DNA of 64,000 nt from Comamonas serinivorans (GTDB lineage Bacteria; Pseudomonadota; Gammaproteobacteria; Burkholderiales; Burkholderiaceae_C). Positions 8,496-16,148 of this stretch are shown in pieces (the stretch's first letter is position 1; each line of letters opens with the position of its first letter). The position numbers and the translations under genes are program-made. Below the pieces are notes generated by a model that ran no database searches, was not told the origin of the DNA, and saw only the letters and a program-made list of their open reading frames with translations. The stretch lies in assembly GCF_002158865.1 (NCBI RefSeq), contig NZ_CP021455.1, positions 2,480,001-2,544,000 on the forward strand, written 5' to 3'.

Positions 8496-9587
8496 TCACT
8501 TCAGGTCGTCGGCCAGCAGCTGGGCGATGCGGCGCGCGTTGTCCGAGGACTCGGGCGTGCCGTCGCCCTTGAGCACACGCACCACGCTCTGACCGCCGGT
8601 GGAGGTCACGCGCACCTGGTACTTGAGTGCCTCGGCGGCCTTGGGCGTGCTGCCGAACAGGCGGCCAAAGAAGCCGGCTTCCTTGCGGTTGGGGTCCGGC
8701 GGCAGGTAGCGCACGAAGTAGATGCCCTGGCTGCGGTCGCGGTCTTCCACGGTGAAGCCCGTGCGGTCCAGGGCCAGGCCCACGCGGCGCCAGGCACGGT
8801 CGAAGTCGTCGTCGACCTGCACCACGGGCGTGCCGTTCTGCTCGGCCACACGGGCCGCGGGCTGCACGCCCCCGGCTGCCACGACGGCCTTGGACTGCTC
8901 TTCGCTCACGCCCAGCTTGACCATCAGGCGACGCAGGAATTCGGCTTCCAGCTCGTGGTCGGCCGGGCGCGGTTGCCACTGCGTGGAATCCTTGGTCTGG
9001 CTGGTGTATTCCTCGACCATGCCGCGGTGGGTGATGAAGACCTCGGTCTTGCCATTGCTCGACTCCATGCGCGTGCGGAACTTGTCGCGCTCGCCGGTCG
9101 AATAGAGCTGATCGAACACCTTGCCGATGGTCGAGCGGATGATGTCCTGCGGCAACTTGGCGCGGTTCTCGGCCCAGTCGGTTTCCATGATGCCGATGCG
9201 GGGCTCGTCCACGGCCAGCAGGAAGCCGTTCTCCTGCCAGAAGTCGCGCACGGGTTGCCACAGCTTGTCGGCCGGCCGGTCGATGACCAGCCAGCGCTCG
9301 CCACCCAGGCGTTCCATGCGCACGTCGCCCACCGCCATGGCCGCCGTGGTGTTGGGCGACGCCGCCTGAGCCCGCTGGGCGCTTTCGTAACCGCTGGCGG
9401 TGACGTTGCCGCCGGGCATCTGGTAGCGGTTGGCGGCAGCCAGCTGCGTCAGGTCAGGGGGCACCTCGAGCGACACGCCCTTGCCGGCACTCTTGTAATC
9501 GATCTTGTCGGTTTCCAGGACCGAGCAGGCAGACAGCGCCAGGCAGGCGGCCGTTGCAGTCCATGTCAGGAGAAATGTGTGTTTCAC
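8496..9587 (-). CDS. bamC: Outer membrane protein assembly factor BamC
   Basis: This 363-residue lipoprotein is an accessory part of the BAM complex that inserts beta-barrel proteins into the outer membrane. It has a signal peptide with the lipobox LSAC (Cys21), then LETDKIDYKSAGKG and LEVPPDLTQL, the conserved N-terminal segment that binds BamD, followed by two helix-grip domains. It lies directly downstream of dapA, the same arrangement as in E. coli. Confidence 0.92.
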   Translation of the reverse strand: MKHTFLLTWTATAACLALSACSVLETDKIDYKSAGKGVSLEVPPDLTQLAAANRYQMPGGNVTASGYESAQRAQAASPNTTAAMAVGDVRMERLGGERWLVIDRPADKLWQPVRDFWQENGFLLAVDEPRIGIMETDWAENRAKLPQDIIRSTIGKVFDQLYSTGERDKFRTRMESSNGKTEVFITHRGMVEEYTSQTKDSTQWQPRPADHELEAEFLRRLMVKLGVSEEQSKAVVAAGGVQPAARVAEQNGTPVVQVDDDFDRAWRRVGLALDRTGFTVEDRDRSQGIYFVRYLPPDPNRKEAGFFGRLFGSTPKAAEALKYQVRVTSTGGQSVVRVLKGDGTPESSDNARRIAQLLADDLK

Positions 9588-9644
9588 CAGAGGTTCCTAT
9601 CACGACGGGCCAGCAGGCTGCGGCCCATCAAAGCGGTGCTAAGA

Positions 9645-9696
9645 CCAGTATGCCAAGGCTGTCGTTCAGCATTGAACGCAAGTGCAGGCATACCCC
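9645..9696. repeat. 52-bp dyad element, copy 3
   Basis: Ends CCAGTATG and CATACCCC; inner CGTT and AACG, with GTTCA / TGAAC extending the dyad. It lies between dapA and bamC. Confidence 0.85.
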
Positions 9697-9733
9697 TATA
9701 CGATTTTGGATTCAAGCGCCGCGTGATGCCGTG

Positions 9734-10627
9734 TCAGAGCAGGCCGCAGGCCTTGAGCGCCGCCTCGACCACGGGCTGCTGCTCGGCCGACAGGGGCGTC
9801 ATGGGCAGGCGGATGTGCCCGCCACACAGGCCCAGGCGGGCCATGGCCCACTTCACGGCGATGGGGTTGGCTTCGACGAACAGAGCCTTGTGCAGCGGCA
9901 GAAGTTCCATCTGCAGCGCCATGGCGGCCCGGGCGTCCTGGGCCACGGCGGCCTTGCACAGCGCGCTCATCTGGCGCGGTGCCACGTTGGCCGTCACGCT
10001 GACGTTGCCCTGGCCGCCCGCCAGCATCAGGAACACCGCGGTGGGATCGTCGCCCGAATAGACGCTGAAGTGCTCGGGCACTTCCCGGATCAGCCACTGC
10101 GCACGCTCGAGGTTGCCGGTCGCTTCCTTGATGCCGGTGATGCCGTCGACCTGCGCCAGGCGCAGCACGGTGTCGTGCAGCAGGTCCGCCGACGAGCGGC
10201 CCGGCACGTTGTACAGCATCATGGGCAGATCGCCCACGGCTTCGGCGATGGCGCGGAAATGGCGGTACATGCCTTCTTGCGTCGGCTTGTTGTAGTAGGG
10301 CACGACCTGCAGCTGCGCGTGCGCGCCCACCTTCTTGGCGTGCTGGGCCAGCTCGATGGCCTCGGCGGTGGAGTTGGCGCCGCAGCCGGCCAGGATGGGC
10401 ACCTGGCGCGCGTTCTTGGCGGCCTGCTCCACGGCGACGCGGATGATCTCCACATGCTCTTCCACCGTCACGGTGGGCGATTCGCCCGTGGTGCCCACAA
10501 CGCCGATGCAGTCGGTGCCTTCTGCGATGTGCCAGTCCACCAGCTTTCGCAGCGTGTCGTAATCCACTGCGCCGTCGTCGCGCATGGGGGTTGCGATGGC
10601 CACGATGCTGCCGGTAATGCGTGCCAT
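9734..10627 (-). CDS. dapA: 4-Hydroxy-tetrahydrodipicolinate synthase
   Basis: The enzyme condenses pyruvate with aspartate semialdehyde, the first committed step of lysine and diaminopimelate synthesis. The 297 residues show the aldolase-class-I TIM barrel: GSIVAIATPM, GTTGESPT near residue 45, YYNKPTQEG with the catalytic tyrosine near 134, and GIKEATGN with the Schiff-base lysine near 163. The ATG giving MARITG is preferred over one 8 codons upstream because GAAGG precedes it and the family begins there. Confidence 0.95.
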   Translation of the reverse strand: MARITGSIVAIATPMRDDGAVDYDTLRKLVDWHIAEGTDCIGVVGTTGESPTVTVEEHVEIIRVAVEQAAKNARQVPILAGCGANSTAEAIELAQHAKKVGAHAQLQVVPYYNKPTQEGMYRHFRAIAEAVGDLPMMLYNVPGRSSADLLHDTVLRLAQVDGITGIKEATGNLERAQWLIREVPEHFSVYSGDDPTAVFLMLAGGQGNVSVTANVAPRQMSALCKAAVAQDARAAMALQMELLPLHKALFVEANPIAVKWAMARLGLCGGHIRLPMTPLSAEQQPVVEAALKACGLL

Positions 10628-10662
10628 AAAAATGGTGCCTTCAGGTCTCAAATGAAACGCGC

Positions 10663-10668
10663 ATTCTA
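10663..10668 (-). promoter_or_regulatory. Candidate -10 box for dapA
   Basis: Read on the minus strand the hexamer is TAGAAT, about 35 nt before the dapA ATG. No convincing -35 is seen. Confidence 0.4.
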
Positions 10669-10747
10669 GAGCGTGTTGGGTGATTTTTCCGGCAGAGGCC
10701 GCCCTGGTGTCGGGCCCCTTCGCCTGCGGGCGATGTGCAACAAAGGG

Positions 10748-10879
10748 TCAGAAGCACGACCAGACCTGGTCCGCCACCGCCACCATGAGGCCCGGCGCCG
10801 CGTAGGCCGCCAGCACCAGGGCGAGCACGGCCGCCACGGCCAGCCAGACCAGCAGCGGGCGCCAGGCCAGGCGCCTCAT
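10748..10879 (-). CDS. 43-residue membrane micro-protein
   Basis: The frame begins MRRLAWRPLLVWLAVAA, continues as one long hydrophobic helix and ends in ADQVWSCF. Its ATG overlaps the TGA of the 19-residue ORF before it (ATGA), so it is probably translated by coupling with the MFS transporter gene upstream. A positively charged N-terminus and a single helix suggest an inner-membrane location. Function is unknown; an accessory subunit of the transporter is a reasonable guess only. Confidence 0.55.
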   Translation of the reverse strand: MRRLAWRPLLVWLAVAAVLALVLAAYAAPGLMVAVADQVWSCF

Positions 10880-10935
10880 GGCCTGGTCCCCCGGTCGAAC
10901 GGGGGCCATGCGCCGGAGAAGCTGCGGGTGCTCAT
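10876..10935 (-). CDS. 19-residue coupling ORF between MFS gene and micro-protein
   Basis: This short frame (MSTRSFSGAW...) starts on the ATGA that ends the MFS transporter gene and ends on the ATGA that starts the 43-residue membrane protein. The exact double overlap suggests its role is to carry ribosomes across, whether or not the peptide does anything. It could also be chance in a GC-rich stretch. Confidence 0.35.
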   Translation of the reverse strand: MSTRSFSGAWPPFDRGTRP

Positions 10936-12149
10936 GCCGCCACCTGCCCAGCACGCGGTGCCCGCACCAGCGCGGTTTCGCGAATCGGCAGGTTGATGAG
11001 CGCCGCCATCACGCCCAGGCCGATGGCGATGTACCAGACCACGTCGTAGCTGCCGGTGCGGTCGTACAGGTAGCCGCCCAGCCACACACCAAGGAAAGAG
11101 CCGATCTGGTGGCTGAAGAACACGATGCCGCTGAGCATGGACAGGTGCGCCACGCCAAAGATGTTGGCCACCACGGCATTGGTGGGCGGCACCGTGGACA
11201 GCCACAGCACGCCCATCACGGCCGAGAAGACGTAGACCGCCATCGGTGATGGCGGCGTCAGCAGGAAGACGACGATGACCAGGCTGCGCAGGCCGTAGAT
11301 GGCGGCCAGGATGCCGGTGCGCGAGTAGCGCTGGCCCAGCGAGCCCGCGAGGTAGGTGCCGAACACGTTGAACAGCCCGATCAGCGCGAGCGACCAGGTG
11401 GCCACGCTGGGCGACATGCCCAGGTCGCGGATGTAGCTGGGCATGTGCACGCCGATGAACACGACCTGGAAGCCGCAGACGAAGTAACCGGCCACCAGCA
11501 TGCAGAAGTTGCGCTGGCTCAAGGCCTCGCGCATGGCCTCGCCGGCCGTCTGATCACGCGGGACCGCACCAGCGCCCTGGAACTGCTTCTCGCGCAGGCC
11601 CCAGGCAATGGGGATGGCCAGCAGCAGCGCGGCGGCCAGCATCACCAGGGCTTGCTGCCAGCCAAACGCCTCGATGAGGCGCTGCTCGACCGGCACCATG
11701 AGGAACTGCCCGAATGAGCCGGCCGCTGCCGCGACCCCCATGGCCCAAGATCGCTTATCGGCTGGCACGTTGCGGCCGATCACGCCGTACACCACCGCGT
11801 AGGTGGTGCCCGCCTGCGCCACCCCGATCAGCACCCCCGTCATCAGCGTGAAGCCCAGCGGCGTGCTGGCGTGCGCCATGCCATACAGGCCCAGCGCATA
11901 CAGCAGCGAGCAGCCCACGATGACGCGGAAGGCCCCGAAGCGATCGGCCATCATGCCCATGACGATGCCCGCCAGCCCCCAGCACAGGTTCTGCACCGCC
12001 AGCGCGAACGAGAAGGTCTCGCGGCTCCAGCCGTTGGCCTGGGTGATGGGCTGCAGCCACATGCCGAAACCGTGGCGCACCCCCATGGCGAGGGTGACGA
12101 CCAGCGCGCCACAGATCAGCACTTGGCGCATGGAAAGGGTTTGAGGCAT
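10932..12149 (-). CDS. MFS transporter (oxalate/formate antiporter-like group)
   Basis: This 405-residue inner-membrane protein has about 12 hydrophobic helices and the major-facilitator pattern: GVRHGFGMWLQPIT in helix 1, MADRFGAFRV between helices 2 and 3, a central loop near residues 195-215, and a second half with GTYLAGSLGQRYSR. These resemble the monocarboxylate/oxalate-formate branch, so an organic anion is the likely cargo. It heads an ATGA-coupled chain with two micro-ORFs. Confidence 0.85.
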   Translation of the reverse strand: MPQTLSMRQVLICGALVVTLAMGVRHGFGMWLQPITQANGWSRETFSFALAVQNLCWGLAGIVMGMMADRFGAFRVIVGCSLLYALGLYGMAHASTPLGFTLMTGVLIGVAQAGTTYAVVYGVIGRNVPADKRSWAMGVAAAAGSFGQFLMVPVEQRLIEAFGWQQALVMLAAALLLAIPIAWGLREKQFQGAGAVPRDQTAGEAMREALSQRNFCMLVAGYFVCGFQVVFIGVHMPSYIRDLGMSPSVATWSLALIGLFNVFGTYLAGSLGQRYSRTGILAAIYGLRSLVIVVFLLTPPSPMAVYVFSAVMGVLWLSTVPPTNAVVANIFGVAHLSMLSGIVFFSHQIGSFLGVWLGGYLYDRTGSYDVVWYIAIGLGVMAALINLPIRETALVRAPRAGQVAA

Positions 12150-12234
12150 GGCGAGGTCTGCAGTTCGGACAGAAGAGCCGGCGATTGTCCGTGAATTCGC
12201 AGGGTCTTGCGCGCCTGAGCACCAAGGCGGTGCG

Positions 12235-12501
12235 TCAGCGCTGCATCAGCCACTGGCCCACGGCCGCCAGCGCCACCAACATCGCGTAGGTCAGCATCGC
12301 GCCATCGCGTCCCAACACCACCAGGCCGGCCAGCAACACCAGCACGCCCACCACCAACTGCACACCCATCTGCTCGACCAGCGACAGCCGCGCCGGCGCC
12401 CCACGCCAGAGCAGACGGCACACGCCCGGCAGGAACACCGCCAGCCACAGCGCGGGCGCGATGAAGTTGAACAGGTGGTTGAGCAGGTACACGGCGGTCA
12501 C
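12235..12501 (-). CDS. Small membrane protein, GTG start
   Basis: The 88-residue frame starts (GTG) as TAVYLLNHLFNFIAPALWL and has three hydrophobic helices separated by a basic loop (LLWRGAPARLS). The open frame runs much further upstream but that part reads as a GC-rich shadow, and the GTG gives the natural membrane-protein N-terminus. Function unknown. It lies upstream of the MFS gene on the same strand with a gap of 85 nt. Confidence 0.6.
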   Translation of the reverse strand: MTAVYLLNHLFNFIAPALWLAVFLPGVCRLLWRGAPARLSLVEQMGVQLVVGVLVLLAGLVVLGRDGAMLTYAMLVALAAVGQWLMQR

Positions 12502-13092
12502 GGGTGCGAGGTTCAGACCCCTGCCGACACAGGAGCCGGCGCGCACTTTACTGCATGACCATGGGGGTTCTCGCGCCTGGCACCGTGCTGGCGATCGGCA
12601 GGCACAGGTTGGCCAGCAGAGCAGTGCCAGCCTGATAGATCTGCTGCGATCAGCCAGCTGAACTTCTGGGACGAGACCGTGGCCATGTCGCCTGCGCTTA
12701 GCATGACAACCGCCTCGTTCCGCAGTCCCGGTGTGCGCGCCCGCCAGTATTTGGATAGCCGCATCGCCATCGCCACGACTCGATCGACGAGGTGGTCGAG
12801 CGCGCCAACGCCAGCCCCTATGGCCTGGGCGGCACGGTGTGGGGCAAGGACGAGGCGCTGGCCACCAGCGTGGCCAACCGCGCGCGGGAATGCGGTCCAA
12901 CAAGCCGGCAACGGTCCGGTTGGTGTCAGCATCACGTCAGGCCGTGAACCGAACGTTCCGCAACGGCCAAGCATGCCCCGGTGGCAAAGCGACGCCCTAC
13001 TCCCGGCCCACGTGGTGTGCATGGCCCACCGGCAAAAACCCGACATCCAACGTCGCTGTCACCGCCGGCCGCGCTGCAAAAGGCAACAAATT
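12502..13092. other. Gene-poor stretch before hemA
   Basis: No intact gene is supported here. The only recognisable content is the aldehyde dehydrogenase relic at 12774-12884; open frames on both strands across the rest lack any motif. Confidence 0.5.
12774..12884 (+). pseudogene. Aldehyde dehydrogenase relic
   Basis: In a frame without a start codon the sequence reads HDSIDEVVERANASPYGLGG, then TVWGKDEALATSVANR. This is the C-terminal 'PF...deai..AN...YGLg..vw..d...a' segment of NAD-dependent aldehyde dehydrogenases. Nothing of the catalytic cysteine or glutamate region remains on either side. It is a small deletion remnant. Confidence 0.75.
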
Positions 13093-13098
13093 TATAAT
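13093..13098 (+). promoter_or_regulatory. Candidate -10 box abutting hemA
   Basis: A consensus TATAAT ends 7 nt before the hemA ATG. Initiation 6-8 nt downstream would give a leaderless mRNA. No Shine-Dalgarno sequence precedes the ATG. Confidence 0.5.
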
Positions 13099-13105
13099 CG
13101 CCCTC

Positions 13106-14374
13106 ATGGCCGTCTGGACATTAGGGCTGAACCACAACACGGCCCCGCTCGATTTGCGGGGCCGCTTCGCGTTTGCGCTCGACCAAATGGCGCCGGCGCT
13201 CAAGGGCCTGCGCGCGGCCTTCCCCCAGCACCCCGAAGCCGCCATCGTCTCCACCTGCAACCGCACCGAGGTCTACTGCGCCGCCGAGACGCCGCACGTC
13301 GACCACACGCTGCAGTGGCTGGCCCGCGCCGGCGACGTGCCCGCCGAGGCCCTGCGCGCCCACACCTATGTGCTGGCCAACGACCAGGCCGCGCGTCACG
13401 CCTTCCGCGTGGCCTCGGGCCTGGACTCCATGGTCCTGGGCGAGGCCCAGATCCTGGGGCAGCTCAAGGATGCGGTGCGTGCGGCCGAACAGGCGGGCGC
13501 CCTGGGCACCACCTTGAACCAGCTGTTCCAGCGCAGCTTCGCCGTCGCCAAGCAGGTGCGCTCGTCCACCGAAATCGGCGCGCATTCCATCAGCATGGCC
13601 GCCGCGGCCGTGCGGCTGGCAGGGCAGCTGTTCGAAGACCTGCGCCAGATCCGCGTGCTGTTCGTGGGCGCGGGCGAGATGATCGAGCTCGTCGCCACCC
13701 ACTTCGCCGCCCGTCAGCCGGCCCAGATGGTGATCGCCAACCGCACCCAGGCACGCGGCGAGCAGCTGGCCGCCCGGCTCGGCGCCCGCGTGATGACGCT
13801 GGCCGAGCTGCCCGAGCGCCTGCACGAATTCGACGCTGTCATCAGCTGCACCGCATCCACCCTGCCCATCATCGGCCTGGGCGCGGTCGAGCGCGCCCTC
13901 AAGAAGCGCCGCAACCGCCCCATGTTCATGGTCGACCTGGCGGTGCCGCGCGACATCGAACCCGAGGTCAAGGACCTGGGCGATGCCTACCTCTACACCG
14001 TGGACGACCTGGCCAGCGTGGTGCAAAGCGGCAAGGCCAGCCGCCAGGCCGCCGTGGACGAGGCCGAAGCCATCATCGACGAAGGCGTGCAAGGCTTCAT
14101 GCGCTGGCTCGATCAGCGCGACCCCGCCCAGGGCTCGGTGGGCGTGATCCGCGAGCTGCATGCGCAGACCGATGCCTGGCGCGAGGCCGAGCTGGCCCGT
14201 GCCCGCAAGCGCCTGGCCAAGGGCGAGGAGCTGGACGCCGTGCTCGAGTCGCTGGCCCGCGGCCTGACGCAGAAAATGCTGCACGGCGCCATGGCCGGCC
14301 TGAATGCCGAGGGCGAGCGCCGCACGCAGACGCTGGACGCCGTGCAGCAGCTGTTCCTGCGCAACAAGCGTTAG
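13106..14374 (+). CDS. hemA: Glutamyl-tRNA reductase
   Basis: The enzyme reduces glutamyl-tRNA(Glu) to glutamate-1-semialdehyde, the first step of tetrapyrrole synthesis in this lineage. The 422 residues contain the catalytic cysteine in STCNRTEVY (Cys51), GLDSMVLGEAQILGQLK near residue 105, an NADPH-binding GAGEMIELVATHF near 190, and the C-terminal dimerisation helix. The start follows family alignment (AVWTLGLNHNTAP). It is followed by prfA, a common order in betaproteobacteria, with a 52-bp dyad between them. Confidence 0.96.
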   Translation: MAVWTLGLNHNTAPLDLRGRFAFALDQMAPALKGLRAAFPQHPEAAIVSTCNRTEVYCAAETPHVDHTLQWLARAGDVPAEALRAHTYVLANDQAARHAFRVASGLDSMVLGEAQILGQLKDAVRAAEQAGALGTTLNQLFQRSFAVAKQVRSSTEIGAHSISMAAAAVRLAGQLFEDLRQIRVLFVGAGEMIELVATHFAARQPAQMVIANRTQARGEQLAARLGARVMTLAELPERLHEFDAVISCTASTLPIIGLGAVERALKKRRNRPMFMVDLAVPRDIEPEVKDLGDAYLYTVDDLASVVQSGKASRQAAVDEAEAIIDEGVQGFMRWLDQRDPAQGSVGVIRELHAQTDAWREAELARARKRLAKGEELDAVLESLARGLTQKMLHGAMAGLNAEGERRTQTLDAVQQLFLRNKR

Positions 14375-14436
14375 CGGCGCCCTCCGCCGCCCTCACCGCC
14401 CCAGGCCTGCCCTGCTGCGCGGCGACACCTCTTGCA

Positions 14437-14488
14437 GGGGTATCCCCAACCTCCCGTTGAGACATGATCGGGAAGCGCGCCATACCCC
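14437..14488. repeat. 52-bp dyad element, copy 4
   Basis: Ends GGGGTATC and CATACCCC; inner CGTT and ATCG. It lies between hemA and prfA. Confidence 0.85.
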
Positions 14489-14556
14489 GTCACCTTGTGC
14501 AAACGCTGCGCGGTTACTTTCCACCTGACCTGGCACAGCCCCTTTCTGGCGCACCC

Positions 14557-15675
14557 ATGACGACGCTCAAACCCTCCCTCATCCACCAGCTGGAACGCCA
14601 CACCGACCGCCTGGGCGAGCTCGACTTCCTGCTGTCGCGCGAAGACGTGATGGCCGACATGACGCAATTCCTCAAGCTCTCGCGCGAGCACACCGAAGTC
14701 GCCGCCGTGGCCGAGCGCTACGCGCGCCACCGCCAGCGCGAGGCCGACCTGGCCGCGGCGCGCGAGATGGCCGCTGACCCCGAGCTGGCCGAGATGGCGC
14801 GCGAGGAAATCGCCGCCTGCGAGGCGGAGCTGGCCGAGCTGGCCACCCAGCTGCAGCGCATGCTGCTGCCCAAGGACCCGGACGACGCGCGCAACGCCTT
14901 CGTCGAGATCCGCGCCGGCACCGGCGGGGACGAGTCCGCCCTGTTCGCGGGCGACCTGGTGCGCATGTACACGCGCCATGCCGAAAGCACCGGCTGGCGC
15001 GTGGAAGTGCTGTCGGAGTCGCCGGCCGAGCTGGGCGGCTACAAGGAAATCGTGCTGCGCATCGAGGGCCAGGCCGGCGAAGGCCCGCTGGCCACGGGCG
15101 CCTACGGCCGGCTGCGCTTCGAATCGGGCGGCCACCGCGTGCAGCGCGTGCCGGCCACCGAATCGCAAGGCCGCATCCACACCAGCGCCTGCACCGTGGC
15201 CGTGATGCCCGAGCCCGACGAGCGCCAGGCCATCACACTCAACCCGGCGGACCTGCGCATCGACACCTTCCGCGCCAGTGGTGCCGGCGGCCAGCACATC
15301 AACAAGACCGACTCGGCCGTGCGCGTGGTGCACCTGCCCACCGGCATCGTGGCCGAATGCCAGGACGGCCGCAGCCAGCACAGCAACAAGGCCCAGGCCC
15401 TGCGCGTGCTGCAAGCGCGGCTGGAGGAAAAAGAGCGCAGCGAGCGCGCCGCCAAGGAAGCCGCTGAGCGCAAGGGCCTGATCGGCTCGGGCGACCGCAG
15501 CGACCGCATCCGCACCTACAACTTTCCGCAAGGCCGCCTCACGGACCACCGCATCAACCTCACGCTGTACAAGCTGGCCCTGGTCATGGAGGGCGACCTG
15601 GGTGACGTGCTGGACGCGCTGCAAGCCGCGCGCGAGGCCGAGCAATTGGCGGAGCTGGACGCGAACGGCGGCTGA
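14557..15675 (+). CDS. prfA: Peptide chain release factor 1
   Basis: RF1 reads UAA and UAG stop codons and triggers peptide release on the ribosome. The 372 residues include the stop-codon recognition tripeptide PAT in RVPATES near residue 195 and the catalytic GGQ in GAGGQHINKTD near residue 245; the PAT rather than SPF motif separates it from RF2. The ATG giving MTTLKPSLI is chosen because earlier in-frame codons overlap the 52-bp dyad and lack homology. Its GGQ methylase gene prmC lies 2.5 kb downstream, separated by a dikinase-like gene. Confidence 0.96.
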   Translation: MTTLKPSLIHQLERHTDRLGELDFLLSREDVMADMTQFLKLSREHTEVAAVAERYARHRQREADLAAAREMAADPELAEMAREEIAACEAELAELATQLQRMLLPKDPDDARNAFVEIRAGTGGDESALFAGDLVRMYTRHAESTGWRVEVLSESPAELGGYKEIVLRIEGQAGEGPLATGAYGRLRFESGGHRVQRVPATESQGRIHTSACTVAVMPEPDERQAITLNPADLRIDTFRASGAGGQHINKTDSAVRVVHLPTGIVAECQDGRSQHSNKAQALRVLQARLEEKERSERAAKEAAERKGLIGSGDRSDRIRTYNFPQGRLTDHRINLTLYKLALVMEGDLGDVLDALQAAREAEQLAELDANGG

Positions 15676-15748
15676 GCCCGCGCAGGTCTGCCCGAGGGGC
15701 CGGCCTGACGCCCGGCGCTTGAGCGGCATCGGGCGCGATGTGCAAGAT

Positions 15749-15800
15749 CAGGTATCCAGCCCTGCTCGATGCATGTCAAACGGACATGCGGTCATACCCC
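15749..15800. repeat. 52-bp dyad element, copy 5
   Basis: Ends CAGGTATC and CATACCCC; inner CGAT and AACG. It lies 73 nt after prfA. Confidence 0.75.
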
Positions 15801-16096
15801 ATGCAGAAGCTTGGCGTACCCGGCAAATCGACCAGGCCCCTCGCCGACATCGCCAGCGCACCCGAGAAGATCGCCAACAAGCGGCCAACGGCCCACACCG
15901 CCGCCAGCCGCCACGCCTACCGGGGGCAGCGCGAGCCGCCAGCCGGTCAGCTGCAACCTCGGTGGGCGCCATGCCCCGCCTTGGCCGCTGCGCACACGCT
16001 GCGGTGTCCACTTGCGCCCGCTCGCTGTCGCCCAAGTCGGCAATCATCCTGAAGACGCCCAGTCGGGCTGGGCATCCCCGACCACCCCCATTGCCC
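15801..16096. other. Gene-poor stretch between two 52-bp dyads
   Basis: No supported gene. On the minus strand a fragment reads like membrane-protein sequence (AVGRLLAIFSGALAM) but stop codons interrupt it. Confidence 0.4.
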
Positions 16097-16148
16097 GCGG
16101 TATGCTCGCCCCCTCGTTCAAGGGTGAACGGATTCCCCTCCATACCGC
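16097..16148. repeat. 52-bp dyad element, copy 6, abutting a start codon
   Basis: Ends GCGGTATG and CATACCGC pair perfectly with a C-G substitution on both sides; inner CGTTCA and TGAACG. Its last base directly precedes the ATG at 16149. Confidence 0.9.

Noticed and set aside
15801..16043. Possible membrane-protein relic on the minus strand after prfA
   Set aside because: Only a 15-20 residue hydrophobic hint, broken by stops, with no family resemblance.
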